A DNA stretch of 64,000 nucleotides from Bacteroidales bacterium (lineage in GTDB: Bacteria; Bacteroidota; Bacteroidia; Bacteroidales; P3). Of this stretch, positions 16,615 to 26,814 are shown in pieces; the first letter of the stretch is position 1; each line of letters begins with the position of its first letter. Where the stretch lies: assembly GCA_017522105.1 (NCBI GenBank), contig JAFXAA010000006.1, positions 1 through 64,000 of the forward strand. Reading direction: 5' to 3'. Made by a program: the position numbers and the translations under genes. The notes below the pieces were generated by a model. That model saw nothing but the letters and a program-made list of their open reading frames with translations, was not told the DNA's origin and ran no database searches.

Positions 16615-16731
16615 TTATCCTTGTCTCTGTTTGAACTTAGGATTTTTCTTGTTGATTACATAGACCACCCCATGGCGGCGGACCACCTTGCACTCGGGGG
16701 ATCTTTTCTTTACTGAAACTCTTACTTTCAT
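16615..16731 (-). CDS. rpmJ: 50S ribosomal protein L36 (zinc-free form)
   Basis: 38 residues, start ATG at 16731, stop TAA at 16615. It begins [17 protein letters not shown] and ends [10 protein letters not shown]. Zinc-binding L36 has three Cys and one His; here only one Cys (residue 14) remains, with Ser, Asn and Phe at the other ligand positions, so it is the zinc-independent type usual in Bacteroidota. It lies between infA and rpsM as in other spc operons. Confidence 0.96.
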   Translation of the reverse strand: MKVRVSVKKRSPECKVVRRHGVVYVINKKNPKFKQRQG

Positions 16732-16772
16732 TGTTGTGTAATTATTAATCTTGTTTTTGTGTCTGTGCGTCT

Positions 16773-16991
16773 CTACTTGTGACGATAAGTTATGCGACCC
16801 TTTGTAAGGTCATAAGGGGACATCTCTATCTGCACCTTATCACCGGGGAGGATTTTGATGTAATGCATGCGCATCTTCCCCGAGATATGGGCGATAATCT
16901 GGTGCCCGTTCTCCAATTCAACACGGAACATGGCGTTGCCGAGAGATTCGGTGACGGTTCCGTCAAGCTGTATGGATGCCTGTTTTGCCAT
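16773..16991 (-). CDS. infA: Translation initiation factor IF-1
   Basis: 72 residues, the standard length, forming a single S1-type OB fold. Motifs [33 protein letters not shown] and [11 protein letters not shown] are intact. It occupies the ribosomal A site during initiation. It follows map by 16 nt. Confidence 0.98.
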   Translation of the reverse strand: MAKQASIQLDGTVTESLGNAMFRVELENGHQIIAHISGKMRMHYIKILPGDKVQIEMSPYDLTKGRITYRHK

Positions 16992-17007
16992 TCTCTAACT
17001 TATCGTA

Positions 17008-17775
17008 TTATTTGTTTTCTATAAAATCAAAAGTCGTAAGGATATCCGGGCCGTTGGGGGTGATGGCCACGGTGTGCTCAAAGTGAGCTGCAGGCTTGCC
17101 GTCCTTTGTGCGGCATGTCCACCCATCCTCTTTGGAGAACTTGACGTTCTTGGACCCCATACAGACCATCGGCTCAACGGCAATCACCATGCCCTCCTTG
17201 AGGAGCGGGCCGGTACCCTTGACCCCAAAATTAGGGACATTGGGGGACTCGTGCATCTGGAAGCCGACACCATGACCGCAAAGTTCACGGACAACCGAAT
17301 AGCCGTTTTTCTCGCAGTGCATCTGGACGGCATGACTTATGTCGCCAACACGGTTACCCGCCTTGCACTGGTCAAGACCTATGAACAGGGCCTCACGGGT
17401 GACCTTCATCAGACGGCGCATCTCAGGGCTCACCTCGCCGACAGCGAAGGTATAGGCAGAGTCCGCCACATATCCATTGTACTCAATGACACAATCAAGG
17501 GTGACGTTGTCGCCGTCTTTGATAAAGGTCTCTCCGGGGATGCCATGAACAACAACATCGTTGACAGAGATGCAGAACGCGGCAGGAAACCCCTCGAAAC
17601 CCTTGCACAAAGGCTTGGCACCATTGTCGCGGATGAACTGTTCACCAATCTTGTCAAGATAGGCCGTAGTGACACCCGCATGAATATGACGGCCAACCTC
17701 CGCGAGAGTTTTCCCGAGGAGGAGGCCGGCATCACGTATGAGCTCTATCTCTTCTTTTGTTTTGAGCAGAATCAT
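17008..17775 (-). CDS. map: Type I methionine aminopeptidase
   Basis: A 255-residue cytosolic enzyme that removes the N-terminal Met from new proteins. The pita-bread metal ligands are visible: the two Asp in TLDCVIEYNGYVADSAYTF, His in HGVGFQMHESP, Glu in VIAVEPMV and the final Glu in FEHTVAITPNG. It lacks an N-terminal extension, hence type I. It lies between secY and infA, the usual Bacteroidota order. Confidence 0.97.
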   Translation of the reverse strand: MILLKTKEEIELIRDAGLLLGKTLAEVGRHIHAGVTTAYLDKIGEQFIRDNGAKPLCKGFEGFPAAFCISVNDVVVHGIPGETFIKDGDNVTLDCVIEYNGYVADSAYTFAVGEVSPEMRRLMKVTREALFIGLDQCKAGNRVGDISHAVQMHCEKNGYSVVRELCGHGVGFQMHESPNVPNFGVKGTGPLLKEGMVIAVEPMVCMGSKNVKFSKEDGWTCRTKDGKPAAHFEHTVAITPNGPDILTTFDFIENK

Positions 17776-17789
17776 CTTGATTGATTGGG

Positions 17790-19145
17790 TTAAGCCTGTA
17801 TCGACATTGAGGTACGACCCTTGATACGCCCGGTCTTGGTCAGTCCATCATAATGGCGCATGAGCAAGTGGCTCTCAATCTGCTGGAGAGTGTCGAGGAT
17901 GACACCGACAAGAATCAGCAGCGACGTGCCGCCATAAAACTGGGCGAATTGTGTATTTACTCCAAACAGACGGATGATGGCAGGAAGAATGGCAACGATG
18001 GCAAGGAAGATGGACCCCGGAAGGGTAATCTTGGAGAGGATACCTTCAAGATACTCGGCAGTCTTCTTTCCCGGTTTTACGCCAGGTATGAAGCCGCCAT
18101 TCTTCTTCATGTCGTCGGCCATCTGGTTGGGATTGATTGCTATAGCAGTGTAGAAATAAGTGAACAGAACCACCAGAATGGCAAATACAAGATTGTACCA
18201 GAAACTGTTATAATCGGCAAATGCCATGGCGAACTTGGAGCTGCTGTTGCCAGTGAAGCCCATGAAAGTGATGGGCAAGAACATGATAGCTTGAGCAAAA
18301 ATTATGGGCATGACACCGGCAGCGTTCACCTTGATAGGAATATACTGACGGACACCACCATACTGCTTGTTGCCAACAATGCGCTTGGCATACTGCACGG
18401 GGATACGGCGCGTACCTTGAACCAGCAAGATGACAAGCAAAATGACTGCAAGCAGAACAACAAGCTCGACAAGGAACATCACAAGACCGCCACCTTCTGA
18501 CCAACGAGATGCGAACTCGCCGAACAGGGCGAAAGGCAGACGTGCGATGATACCAATCATAATCAGAAGCGAGATACCATTACCAACACCCTTGTCTGTG
18601 ATACGCTCGCCGAGCCACATAACGAAGAGGGTACCGCATATAAGTATTATGATGCTTGATACCCAGAAGAAGGGCGACGGAGCGCTGCCGTCGAACGGGT
18701 AGATGGCCGTGGAGGAGGCGCCAAGCTGATACATCATATTGGTGATGTAGGCAGGAGCCTGCATAGCCGTTACAATAACCGTAAGCCAGCGGGTGATTTG
18801 GTTCATTTTTCTACGGCCACTTTCACCCTCGCGCTGCATCTTTTGGAAATAGGGCACCACCATCACCAGCAACTGGATAACGATGGAGGCCGTGATATAC
18901 GGCATAATTCCGAGAGCAAAAATAGAGGCATTGGAGAATGCTCCGCCAGAGAACATGTTGAGAAGTCCCATCAAGCCCTCAGAACCCTGTTTCTGCAATC
19001 CCTGCAACTGCGAGGGGTCAACACCTGGCAGGACAACATAAGAACCAATGCGGTAGATGAGCACTAACCCAAGGGTGTAAAGTATCCTCTTCCGCAGGTC
19101 TTCTATTGACCAGATGTTTTTAAGTGTCTGTATAAAGCGCTTCAT
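17790..19145 (-). CDS. secY: Protein translocase subunit SecY
   Basis: 451 residues with ten predicted membrane helices, forming the export channel with SecE and SecG. The N-terminus contains RKRILYTLGLVLIYRIGSYV and the plug-region sequence around GLMGLLNMFSGGAFSNASIF. The cytoplasmic loop RRIPVQYAKRIVG, which contacts SecA and the ribosome, is intact. It lies between rplO and map. Confidence 0.98.
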   Translation of the reverse strand: MKRFIQTLKNIWSIEDLRKRILYTLGLVLIYRIGSYVVLPGVDPSQLQGLQKQGSEGLMGLLNMFSGGAFSNASIFALGIMPYITASIVIQLLVMVVPYFQKMQREGESGRRKMNQITRWLTVIVTAMQAPAYITNMMYQLGASSTAIYPFDGSAPSPFFWVSSIIILICGTLFVMWLGERITDKGVGNGISLLIMIGIIARLPFALFGEFASRWSEGGGLVMFLVELVVLLAVILLVILLVQGTRRIPVQYAKRIVGNKQYGGVRQYIPIKVNAAGVMPIIFAQAIMFLPITFMGFTGNSSSKFAMAFADYNSFWYNLVFAILVVLFTYFYTAIAINPNQMADDMKKNGGFIPGVKPGKKTAEYLEGILSKITLPGSIFLAIVAILPAIIRLFGVNTQFAQFYGGTSLLILVGVILDTLQQIESHLLMRHYDGLTKTGRIKGRTSMSIQA

Positions 19146-19160
19146 TGTAAATGTTTTGTT

Positions 19161-19610
19161 TTATTCAATTACGGTAGCGACACCACCCTTGTCCTCGATG
19201 GCCTTCTTGGCTGTAGCGGAGAAAGCGTGGGCGGTGACGTTGACGGTCTTGGAGAGTTCTCCGCGGCCAAGAATCTTGATACGATCCTTGCCGGAGATAA
19301 GGCCGTTCTGCTTCAAAACATCAATGTTAAAGTCAGTGATATTTTTTGTCTCGGCTAAACTATTGATAGTATCAATATTAATGCCGACGTATTCGACTCT
19401 ATTGAGGTTCTTGAAACCGAACTTAGGAACTCTACGGTAGAGGGGCATCTGACCACCCTCGAAACCGACCTTCTGATGATAACCGGAACGAGCCTTGGCG
19501 CCCTTATTACCACGTGTTGCAGTACCGCCTTTGCCAGAACCGGCACCACGGCCGATGCGTTTCGAATGTTTGACAGAACCGTTAGCGGGTTTAAGATTAC
19601 TTAAGTTCAT
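19161..19610 (-). CDS. rplO: 50S ribosomal protein L15
   Basis: 149 residues. It begins MNLSNLKPANGSVKHSKRIG with the glycine-rich rRNA-binding stretch GRGAGSGKGGTATRGNKG and the LYRRVPKFGFKN motif. It binds 23S rRNA late in assembly. Confidence 0.98.
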   Translation of the reverse strand: MNLSNLKPANGSVKHSKRIGRGAGSGKGGTATRGNKGAKARSGYHQKVGFEGGQMPLYRRVPKFGFKNLNRVEYVGINIDTINSLAETKNITDFNIDVLKQNGLISGKDRIKILGRGELSKTVNVTAHAFSATAKKAIEDKGGVATVIE

Positions 19611-19639
19611 TATTTTTCCCTTTCTTCAGTTTACGTGAT

Positions 19640-19825
19640 TTAAATTTCTTCAACGGACAGGAGGTGCTTGACACTGTCAATCATACCAAGAACCTGCGGA
19701 GTGGCAACCACCTCACGTGTATGGTTGATTCGACGAAGTCCAAGGGCTTCCATAGTACGTTTCTGGCGGGCGGGGCGGCCGATAATACTTCTGACCTGCT
19801 TAATTCTGAGTTTCTTCTCTGCCAT
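19640..19825 (-). CDS. rpmD: 50S ribosomal protein L30
   Basis: 61 residues. It has the L30 ferredoxin-like motif IKQVRSIIGRPARQKRTMEA followed by LGLRRINHTREV and ends in a V-rich helix (GMIDSVKHLLSVEEI). Length is normal. Confidence 0.97.
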   Translation of the reverse strand: MAEKKLRIKQVRSIIGRPARQKRTMEALGLRRINHTREVVATPQVLGMIDSVKHLLSVEEI

Positions 19826-19845
19826 AACTAATATCCTCCTATCTT

Positions 19846-20364
19846 TTAACCGTTGAACACTTTGTCAAGCGAAACTCCACGGAGCTGGGCAACCATATAA
19901 GGATCCTTCATCTGGAGGAGCGCATTGATGGTGGCTTTCACAACACTATGGGGATTCGACGAACCCTTGCACTTGGCAAGAACATCCTTAACACCGACGC
20001 TCTCGAGGACGGCACGCATAGCGCCACCAGCGATAACACCGGTACCAGGGGCTGCGGGTTTCAAAAAGACCTTCGCGCCACTATACTTACCCATCTGCTC
20101 ATGAGGAATGGTTCCCTTAAGAACAGGAACGCGGATGAGGTTCTTCTTGGCATCATCAACACCTTTTTGAACTGCAGCCTGAACTTCTTTTGCCTTGCCA
20201 AGGCCATAACCGACCACGCCATTTTCATTTCCAATAACGACGATGGCAGCAAAAGTAAAGGTGCGACCACCTTTAGTGACCTTAGTCACCCTATTGATAG
20301 CGACTAGACGATCTTTGAACTCTATATCGCTCGACTTAACTCTATTAACGTTTAACTCTGCCAT
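19846..20364 (-). CDS. rpsE: 30S ribosomal protein S5
   Basis: 172 residues. The N-terminal double-stranded RNA-binding fold contains [20 protein letters not shown] and [12 protein letters not shown]. The C-terminal half has the [19 protein letters not shown] motif. It helps accuracy and mRNA unwinding at the entry channel. The gap to rplR is 7 nt. Confidence 0.98.
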   Translation of the reverse strand: MAELNVNRVKSSDIEFKDRLVAINRVTKVTKGGRTFTFAAIVVIGNENGVVGYGLGKAKEVQAAVQKGVDDAKKNLIRVPVLKGTIPHEQMGKYSGAKVFLKPAAPGTGVIAGGAMRAVLESVGVKDVLAKCKGSSNPHSVVKATINALLQMKDPYMVAQLRGVSLDKVFNG

Positions 20365-20371
20365 GACTTTA

Positions 20372-20725
20372 TTAGAATTTTAAACCACCTTCTCTGGCGC
20401 CATCGGCCAAACTCTTCACGCGGCCGTGATACAGGTAACCATTACGGTCAAAAACAACGGTATTAATACCAGCAGCAAGAGTGCGCTCGGCAATAACCTT
20501 ACCGACCTTTGCTGCCACTTCGCTTTTTGTGCCACCCTTTTCAAAGCCCTTCTCATGGGAAGAGGCTGCGGTCAGTGTCACACCCTTTACATCGTCAATC
20601 ACCTGGGCATATATTTCCTTGTTACTTCTGAATACCGACAGGCGAGGCATATCAGCAGTTCCGCTGACCTTGTGACGTATGCGGAATTTGATTTTTGTTC
20701 TTCTTATGTCTTTTTTTGTTGCCAT
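20372..20725 (-). CDS. rplR: 50S ribosomal protein L18
   Basis: 117 residues. A basic N-terminus ([20 protein letters not shown]) is followed by [13 protein letters not shown] and the C-terminal [20 protein letters not shown] typical of L18. It binds 5S rRNA with L5 and L25. Confidence 0.97.
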   Translation of the reverse strand: MATKKDIRRTKIKFRIRHKVSGTADMPRLSVFRSNKEIYAQVIDDVKGVTLTAASSHEKGFEKGGTKSEVAAKVGKVIAERTLAAGINTVVFDRNGYLYHGRVKSLADGAREGGLKF

Positions 20726-20761
20726 AATAATGTTCCTTTTTGGCTAATGTAAGCCTTAATT

Positions 20762-21316
20762 TTATTTAGCAGCAGCTTTACCAGCCTTCTTACGGATTTC
20801 TTCTCCCTGGAAGCGAATACCCTTACCCTTATAAGGTTCCGGTTTGCGCAAGGAGTGTATTTTGGCTGCGGCTTGACCGAGAATCTGCTTGTCACAGCAG
20901 GTCATAGTGATGGTAGGATTCTTACCTTTTTCCGTAACGGTTTCCACCTTTATTTCCGGGGCAAGCTCAAAGAATATCTTGTGAGAGTATCCCAAATCCA
21001 TCTCCATAACATTCCCAGTAGCCTGAACCTTATAACCAACACCGATAACTTCCTGTACGGTTTTGAACCCTTCACTGACACCTTTTATCATGTTTGCGGC
21101 AAGGGCGCGATAAAGACCGTGCTGAGCTTTGGTTTCACGCTCGTCGTTGGGACGGTTGAAATGGAGCACACCATCCTCAACTTTCATCTCAATCAAAGGA
21201 TTGACTTTTTGGTGGAGCTCTCCCAGCGGTCCTTTAACTGTAAGGACGTTATCATCAGAAATCTTCACTTCAACACCTTTGGGAAGGTGGATAGGCATTT
21301 TACCAATTCTTGACAT
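20762..21316 (-). CDS. rplF: 50S ribosomal protein L6
   Basis: 184 residues with two tandem L6 folds. It begins MSRIGKMPIHLPKGVEV and has the C-terminal 23S-binding signature KIHSLRKPEPYKGKGIRF. It lies near the factor-binding site of the large subunit. Confidence 0.98.
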   Translation of the reverse strand: MSRIGKMPIHLPKGVEVKISDDNVLTVKGPLGELHQKVNPLIEMKVEDGVLHFNRPNDERETKAQHGLYRALAANMIKGVSEGFKTVQEVIGVGYKVQATGNVMEMDLGYSHKIFFELAPEIKVETVTEKGKNPTITMTCCDKQILGQAAAKIHSLRKPEPYKGKGIRFQGEEIRKKAGKAAAK

Positions 21317-21337
21317 TTTTTTTCTCCTCTCTTTTGA

Positions 21338-21739
21338 TTAACTGATGTAACACAGAACTTCACCACCCACGTTTAATGTGCGGGCTTCCTTGTCCGTCAT
21401 GAGACCCTTTGAAGTCGATATGATGGCAATACCCAGTCCGTTGAGGACACGAGGCATTTCGTCTACAGAGACATACTTACGTAAGCCCGGGGTAGACACA
21501 CGTTTCAGCTCTGCAATAGCCGACTGTTTTGTTACGGGATGATACTTAAGAGCAATTTTGATGCTCTGATTGTGGGCTCCTTCATTCTCGAACTTGTAGT
21601 TCAGGATATAACCTTTCTCAAAGAGAATTTTTGTCATCTCCTTTTTGAGCTTGGAGCCAGGGATTTCGACCACGCGGTGCTTGGCGGCAATGGCGTTGCG
21701 CATGCGGGTCAAGTAATCTGCAATAGGATCTGTTACCAT
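21338..21739 (-). CDS. rpsH: 30S ribosomal protein S8
   Basis: 133 residues taken from the ATG at 21739 ([16 protein letters not shown]), the universal S8 N-terminus. An upstream in-frame start at 21814 would overlap rpsN and add 25 unrelated residues. The C-terminal block [19 protein letters not shown] is intact. In E. coli S8 also represses the spc operon. Confidence 0.96.
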   Translation of the reverse strand: MVTDPIADYLTRMRNAIAAKHRVVEIPGSKLKKEMTKILFEKGYILNYKFENEGAHNQSIKIALKYHPVTKQSAIAELKRVSTPGLRKYVSVDEMPRVLNGLGIAIISTSKGLMTDKEARTLNVGGEVLCYIS

Positions 21740-21807
21740 TATGTTTTTGATTTTAAGTTTTGTAGTATTGGTATTGTGCCAACTTGCAAAGCTACCAATT
21801 ATTTCAT

Positions 21808-22107
21808 TTACCAACTTGCCTTTTTAACTCCTGGAATAAGGCCAGAGACAGCCATCTCCCTAAAATTGATACGAGAAATGCCAAACTGGCGCATATATCC
21901 TTTCGGACGGCCCGTCAATTGACAACGGTTGTGCTGACGAATAGGACATGCATTCTTGGGAAGCTTTTGAAGGGCAATTACAGCCTTCTCCACCTCTTCG
22001 GGTTCACCAGTGCGAACAATTTCTTTAAGGGCAGCGCGCTTGGCTGCATATTTTGCAACCATCTTTGCTCTTTTGCGCTCTCTTGCTTTGATTGATTCTT
22101 TAGCCAT
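21808..22107 (-). CDS. rpsN: 30S ribosomal protein S14 (zinc-free form)
   Basis: 99 residues, start [16 protein letters not shown]. It is the long, zinc-independent type (no CxxC pairs; only single Cys in [12 protein letters not shown]). The signature [17 protein letters not shown] is intact. It is about ten residues longer than the S14 I know from Bacteroides, through a Glu-rich stretch at about residues 30-42. Confidence 0.95.
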   Translation of the reverse strand: MAKESIKARERKRAKMVAKYAAKRAALKEIVRTGEPEEVEKAVIALQKLPKNACPIRQHNRCQLTGRPKGYMRQFGISRINFREMAVSGLIPGVKKASW

Positions 22108-22112
22108 TATGC

Positions 22113-22673
22113 TTATTTTTGTTGATTCTTGAACGGTAAACCAAACTCCTTGAGCAGAGACATGGCCTCTTTGTCAGTGTTTGCCGAAGTGACAAAAGTA
22201 ATATCCATACCCTGAATACGGTCAATCTTATCAATATCAATTTCAGGGAAGATAATTTGCTCTGCAATGCCAAAAGTATAGTTACCCTTGCCATCAAAGC
22301 CCTTGTCATTGATTCCACGGAAGTCGCGAATACGAGGTATGGACGCAGTCACAAGGCGCTCCAAGAACTCGTACATACGCTCACCGCGGAGGGTTACACG
22401 GACACCAATAGGCATTCCACGACGCAACTTGAAGTTCGAGATATCCTTACGAGACTTCGTTGCGACTGCCTTTTGCCCTGTGATAGCCGTCATTTCCTCT
22501 ATACCTTTGTCAATAACCTTCTTATCAGCTATTGCAGCCTTACCAAGGCCTTGATTGAGGGTGATTTTTTTCAGACGAGGAGCCTGCATAACGGTCTTGT
22601 AGCCGAACTCTTTCATAAGAGCAGGCAGGATTTCCTCTTTATACTTGGTTTTTAATGTCGGAATATATGCCAT
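22113..22673 (-). CDS. rplE: 50S ribosomal protein L5
   Basis: 186 residues. It contains the L5 motifs [26 protein letters not shown] and the 5S/P-site loop [19 protein letters not shown]. Its start overlaps the rplX stop by one base, so the two are tightly coupled. Confidence 0.98.
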   Translation of the reverse strand: MAYIPTLKTKYKEEILPALMKEFGYKTVMQAPRLKKITLNQGLGKAAIADKKVIDKGIEEMTAITGQKAVATKSRKDISNFKLRRGMPIGVRVTLRGERMYEFLERLVTASIPRIRDFRGINDKGFDGKGNYTFGIAEQIIFPEIDIDKIDRIQGMDITFVTSANTDKEAMSLLKEFGLPFKNQQK

Positions 22674-22987
22674 TATTTAATCTCCTCCCCTGTTTTTTTG
22701 GAATAACGGACTATCTTGCCAGTCTTTTCATCAACACGGCGGCCAACTTTTGTGGGGGTCTTGCCAACAACAACCATAAGGTTGGATATGTGAATGGGAG
22801 CCTCCTGCTCTACAATACCGCCCTGCGTATTCTTGGCATTGGGCTTGGTATGCTTCTTGTTCACGTTGACACCCTCGACGATGGCGCGATTCTTTTCAGG
22901 ATAAACCTTCAGTACCTTGGCGACCTTACCCTTGTCGTCACCAGCGATAACCTGAACCATATCCCCTTTCTTAACGTGCAATTTCAT
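22673..22987 (-). CDS. rplX: 50S ribosomal protein L24
   Basis: 104 residues with a KOW motif near the N-terminus ([20 protein letters not shown]) and the [10 protein letters not shown] block. It is an assembly initiator protein that binds 23S rRNA. It precedes rplE. Confidence 0.97.
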   Translation of the reverse strand: MKLHVKKGDMVQVIAGDDKGKVAKVLKVYPEKNRAIVEGVNVNKKHTKPNAKNTQGGIVEQEAPIHISNLMVVVGKTPTKVGRRVDEKTGKIVRYSKKTGEEIK

Positions 22988-23011
22988 TGTTATCTACTTT
23001 CTTTTTTTGTT

Positions 23012-23380
23012 TTACAATACTTCGGGAGCGAGTGAAACAATCTTCATAAACTGTTTCTCGCGCAGCTCGCGACCCACTGGGCCGAAGATACGGGTGCCAC
23101 GGAGCTCATCGGCTGCGGTGAGCAACACGCATGCATTGTCGTCGAAGCGGATGTAGGAACCATCATTGCGACGAATCTCTTTCTTGGTGCGCACGACGAC
23201 TGCTTTCGATACGCTGCCTTTCTTAACGTTGCCTGAAGGAATGGCATCCTTTATAGCCACAACAATGGTATCGCCAATGGAAGCATAACGCTTCTTGGTA
23301 CCACCGAGGACACGGATGCACAGGGCGCTTTTAGCACCACTGTTATCAGCAACTGTCATTCTGGTTTCTTGTTGTATCAT
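23012..23380 (-). CDS. rplN: 50S ribosomal protein L14
   Basis: 122 residues, the standard length. It begins [20 protein letters not shown] and has the L14 signature [20 protein letters not shown]. It forms part of an intersubunit bridge. It is the first gene of the spc-type segment. Confidence 0.98.
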   Translation of the reverse strand: MIQQETRMTVADNSGAKSALCIRVLGGTKKRYASIGDTIVVAIKDAIPSGNVKKGSVSKAVVVRTKKEIRRNDGSYIRFDDNACVLLTAADELRGTRIFGPVGRELREKQFMKIVSLAPEVL

Positions 23381-23407
23381 TTCTTCTTGTTTTTTTCTAA
23401 ATAGTGG

Positions 23408-23662
23408 TTACTTAGCCTTCTCGACGATCTCTACCAGACGCCAGCACTTGTTCTTGCTCAAAGGACGGGTCTCCATGATGCGGACCGTATCGCCTATGCC
23501 AGCCTCGTTCTTCTCGTCGTGAGCCATAAATTTGGTGGACTTCTTCACGAACTTACCGTACATAGGGTGTTTAACCTTACGCTCGACAAGAATCACAATA
23601 GATTTGTCCATCTTGTTGCTGACCACAACACCGATTCTTTCTTTTCTTAAATTTCTTTCCAT
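23408..23662 (-). CDS. rpsQ: 30S ribosomal protein S17
   Basis: 84 residues with an OB fold. It contains [19 protein letters not shown] and the signature [20 protein letters not shown]. It binds 16S rRNA early in assembly. Confidence 0.97.
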   Translation of the reverse strand: MERNLRKERIGVVVSNKMDKSIVILVERKVKHPMYGKFVKKSTKFMAHDEKNEAGIGDTVRIMETRPLSKNKCWRLVEIVEKAK

Positions 23663-23692
23663 CTTAGAACTGGATTTTACTAATTGCCATGC

Positions 23693-23896
23693 TTACTTTT
23701 GGTCGGCGATTTCTCGCGCGCGGAGCTCAGTAAGGCAGCGGGCAATATTTTTTCTACTTTCTTTAATTTTGTTGGGATTCTCGAGGGGCGAGACAGCGTG
23801 GCTCATTTGCATCTTCTGATAGAGTGCGCGCTCGGTATCGAGTTTCTCCCTCAATTCAGCAGTCGAGAGCTCCTTTAAAACGATTTCATTCTTCAT
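23693..23896 (-). CDS. rpmC: 50S ribosomal protein L29
   Basis: 67 residues forming two helices. It contains LSTAELREKLDTERALYQKM and ends in the KNIARCLTELRAREI block of L29. It sits by the peptide exit tunnel, where nascent-chain factors dock. Confidence 0.96.
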   Translation of the reverse strand: MKNEIVLKELSTAELREKLDTERALYQKMQMSHAVSPLENPNKIKESRKNIARCLTELRAREIADQK

Positions 23897-23917
23897 GACT
23901 GTAGTGGTGCTACTTGT

Positions 23918-24340
23918 TTATTCTTCGATATAGTCTCTTTTGACGACAAACTTGGTCGAGATAGGAAGCTTCTGTGCAGCGAGACGCAAAGCCTCTTTGG
24001 CAACATCCATCGGCACACCCTCGCACTCGAAAAGCATCGTACCCGGCATGACGCGAGCGACAAAATACTCGGGGGCACCTTTACCTTTACCCATACGCAC
24101 CTCATTAGGTTTCTTCGTGATGGGCTTGTCAGGGAAAATGCGAATCCAAATCTGACCTTCACGTTTCATATGACGCGTTACAGCTTGACGTGCAGCCTCA
24201 ATCTGGCGACCAGTGATAAAGCAAGTCTCTAACGACTTAATGCCAAAGGTTCCAAAAGCAAGTTCGTGACCGCGGAAGGCATTACCTTTGATTTTGCCCT
24301 TTTGCTGCTTTCTATATCTTGTTTTCTTAGGTTGTAACAT
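23918..24340 (-). CDS. rplP: 50S ribosomal protein L16
   Basis: 140 residues. It begins [19 protein letters not shown] and carries the L16 signatures [20 protein letters not shown] and [15 protein letters not shown]. It contacts the A-site tRNA region of the 50S subunit. Confidence 0.98.
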   Translation of the reverse strand: MLQPKKTRYRKQQKGKIKGNAFRGHELAFGTFGIKSLETCFITGRQIEAARQAVTRHMKREGQIWIRIFPDKPITKKPNEVRMGKGKGAPEYFVARVMPGTMLFECEGVPMDVAKEALRLAAQKLPISTKFVVKRDYIEE

Positions 24341-24392
24341 TTCTTCTTATATTTAGTGCTTTAGACACTTTATGTTAAACGCTCATGTAAAA

Positions 24393-25145
24393 TTACTTGC
24401 TGTTTCTGCTACCGCCTTGACGACGACGGGGGGCACCACCTTCAGGACGGCGGCCTGCACCCATTCCAGGACGATGTTCCTTCTGCTGACCACCAATAGT
24501 TGATGATACCAGCTCGGGTCTGCCATAGATGACACCGCGGCAAATCCAAACCTTTATACCAATACGGCCATAGGTTGTATGAGCCTCGGCATTGGCGTAG
24601 TCGATATCAGCACGAAGGGTGTGCAGAGGGGTTCGACCCTCTTTGAAATGCTCGCTACGCGCAATCTCAGCGCCACCGATACGGCCGCTGATTGAAACCT
24701 TTATACCCTCGGCACCTATACGCATGGTGGAGGTAATGGCATTTTTGATGGCGCGACGATACTGGATGCGGCCTTCAATCTGTTTTGCAATGTTCTGGGC
24801 CACGAGAACAGCATCCATTTCAGGACGCTTTACTTCGCTAATATTAATCTGAACATCCTTGCCTGTAAGCTTCTTGAGCTCTTCACGGAGTTTGTCCACC
24901 TCCGAACCTGCACGACCGATAATCAGACCCGGACGGGCAGCATTAATTGTCACGGTGAGAAGTTTCAGGGTGCGCTCAATATAAATCTTTGCGATACCGG
25001 CCTTGGCAAGACGAGCGTTGAGGTATTTGCGAATCTTGTCATCCTCAACCAATTTCTGCTCAAAACGTCTGCCACCAAACCAGTTAGAATCCCATCCGCG
25101 GATAATACCTAATCTGTTTCCAATAGGGTTAGTCTTTTGTCCCAT
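24393..25145 (-). CDS. rpsC: 30S ribosomal protein S3
   Basis: 250 residues. The N-terminal KH domain ([18 protein letters not shown]) is followed by the S3 C-terminal domain with [20 protein letters not shown] and [21 protein letters not shown] Gly/Arg-rich tail ends the protein. It guards the mRNA entry channel. Confidence 0.98.
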   Translation of the reverse strand: MGQKTNPIGNRLGIIRGWDSNWFGGRRFEQKLVEDDKIRKYLNARLAKAGIAKIYIERTLKLLTVTINAARPGLIIGRAGSEVDKLREELKKLTGKDVQINISEVKRPEMDAVLVAQNIAKQIEGRIQYRRAIKNAITSTMRIGAEGIKVSISGRIGGAEIARSEHFKEGRTPLHTLRADIDYANAEAHTTYGRIGIKVWICRGVIYGRPELVSSTIGGQQKEHRPGMGAGRRPEGGAPRRRQGGSRNSK

Positions 25146-25170
25146 TGTTTCGTTTCTTCTTTTTGGTTAC

Positions 25171-25608
25171 TTATTTTGTTTCTTCTTTTTCAGCCGTAGC
25201 CACAGGAGCATCCTCAACACGGCTGCCAAGAATCATGGTTATATGGTTACTACGTTTGCGAATGCGGTATCCACGACCCTGGGGGGCGGTGCGCATACGC
25301 TTCATCGTACGGCCTTCGTCAACCATAATCTGCTTGACATACAGTTTGGCATCTTCCATGCGGACACCCTCGTTCTTGGCCTGCCAGTTGGCGATAGCCG
25401 AAAGGAGGAGCTTGCGCATCTTGGGAGCGGACTCTCTGGGATTGTACTGGAGGATACCGAGGGCTTTCTCTACATCTACACCACGAACCAAGTCAGCAAC
25501 CAGACGAGTCTTCTGAGGCGACGTCGGGTTGTTCATCAACTTGGCCATATATATGGTCTTGTTGGCTTCCTTGCGTGCTTCTGCACTGTTATGTTTTCTA
25601 CGTCCCAT
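25171..25608 (-). CDS. rplV: 50S ribosomal protein L22
   Basis: 145 residues. The tunnel-lining core contains MKRMRTAPQGRGYRIRKRSN. It ends with a short acidic tail (VEDAPVATAEKEETK) beyond the usual core. The beta-hairpin that reaches into the exit tunnel, where macrolides act, appears intact. Confidence 0.97.
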   Translation of the reverse strand: MGRRKHNSAEARKEANKTIYMAKLMNNPTSPQKTRLVADLVRGVDVEKALGILQYNPRESAPKMRKLLLSAIANWQAKNEGVRMEDAKLYVKQIMVDEGRTMKRMRTAPQGRGYRIRKRSNHITMILGSRVEDAPVATAEKEETK

Positions 25609-25621
25609 TTCTTTTTAGTGT

Positions 25622-25900
25622 TTACTTTTTACCTTTATCTTTAGATCCTGCATGGCCGCGGAAGATGCGGGTGGGAGCGAACTCGCCAAGCTTGTGACCC
25701 ACCATGTTCTCGGTGACGTACACGGGGATGAACTTGTTGCCATTGTGGACGGCAATAGTCTGACCCACAAAGTCGGGCGAAATCATCGAAGCTCTCGACC
25801 ATGTCTTGATGGTAACCTTCTTGTTCGACTGCTGTGCCTCGATTACTCGTTTTTCCAGCTTGTGGAAAATATAAGGACCTTTCTTTAATGAACGACTCAT
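25622..25900 (-). CDS. rpsS: 30S ribosomal protein S19
   Basis: 92 residues. It begins [19 protein letters not shown] and keeps [20 protein letters not shown] and the [16 protein letters not shown] signature. It sits at the 30S head and pairs with S13. Confidence 0.98.
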   Translation of the reverse strand: MSRSLKKGPYIFHKLEKRVIEAQQSNKKVTIKTWSRASMISPDFVGQTIAVHNGNKFIPVYVTENMVGHKLGEFAPTRIFRGHAGSKDKGKK

Positions 25901-25920
25901 TGTTTCTTCTTTTTACTGAG

Positions 25921-26745
25921 TTACTTCTTTCTTCTTTCGACGATGTACTTGCTCGACTGCTTCTTGGGAGCGCGAGTCTTGTAGCCCTTGGCCGGAATGC
26001 CTTTGCGCGAACGGGGATGTCCGCCGGTCTGACGGCCTTCACCGCCACCCATCGGGTGGTCGACGGGGTTCATAACAACGCCACGGTTGCGCGGACGGCG
26101 GCCGAGGTGACGGCTGCGACCAGCCTTACCACCAACTTCGAGGTTATGCTCGGGGTTGCTGACGATACCGACAGTGGCACGGCATGCCTGGAGTATCATA
26201 CGCATTTCGCCGCTGGGCATTTTGATAATAGCGTACTTGTCGTCGCGCGACATAAGCTGTGCATAAGCACCGGCGGAACGGACCATCTTGGCACCCTGAC
26301 CGGGACGAAGCTCAATGTTGTGGATGAGCGTACCGAAAGGTATTTCGGAGAGCAGCAGCGTGTTGCCCACTTCGGGAGCCACACCGGTACCAGACATGAC
26401 CGTCTGACCGACCTTCAAACCCTGGGGGCAGAGGATATAGCTCTTCTCGCCGTCGGCATAGCAGACAAGCGCGATACGAGAGCTGCGGTTGGGGTCGTAC
26501 TCAATGGTCTTCACAACGGCGGGAATACCGTCCTTGTTACGCTTGAAGTCTACGAAACGGTAGAGTTTCTTGTGACCACCGCCAATGTAGCGCATGGTCA
26601 TCTTACCCTGATTATTGCGGCCACCGCTCTTGCGGATACCGTAGACAAGGCTCTTCTCCGGTCTTGTTGCAGTGATGTCATCGTTGGTGACAACCAGCTT
26701 GTGGCGCTGACCGGGTGTTGTGGGTTTAATTTTCTTTAAAGCCAT
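25921..26745 (-). CDS. rplB: 50S ribosomal protein L2
   Basis: 274 residues, normal length. It contains the peptidyl-transferase-associated stretch [18 protein letters not shown] with the conserved His. An SH3-like middle domain and a basic C-terminal tail follow the family pattern. It is essential for subunit joining. Confidence 0.98.
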   Translation of the reverse strand: MALKKIKPTTPGQRHKLVVTNDDITATRPEKSLVYGIRKSGGRNNQGKMTMRYIGGGHKKLYRFVDFKRNKDGIPAVVKTIEYDPNRSSRIALVCYADGEKSYILCPQGLKVGQTVMSGTGVAPEVGNTLLLSEIPFGTLIHNIELRPGQGAKMVRSAGAYAQLMSRDDKYAIIKMPSGEMRMILQACRATVGIVSNPEHNLEVGGKAGRSRHLGRRPRNRGVVMNPVDHPMGGGEGRQTGGHPRSRKGIPAKGYKTRAPKKQSSKYIVERRKK

Positions 26746-26814
26746 TTCTTTGTTTTCTTATTGGTCTCTTATCAGTGGACCTTAACTATTATTATCTTTC
26801 TGTCTGTTTACTGT

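Noticed and set aside
16000..25600. Lower GC of the central ribosomal genes as a sign of transfer
   Set aside because: Highly expressed ribosomal genes often differ in codon choice, and the gene order and protein types (zinc-free L36, S14) fit Bacteroidota.
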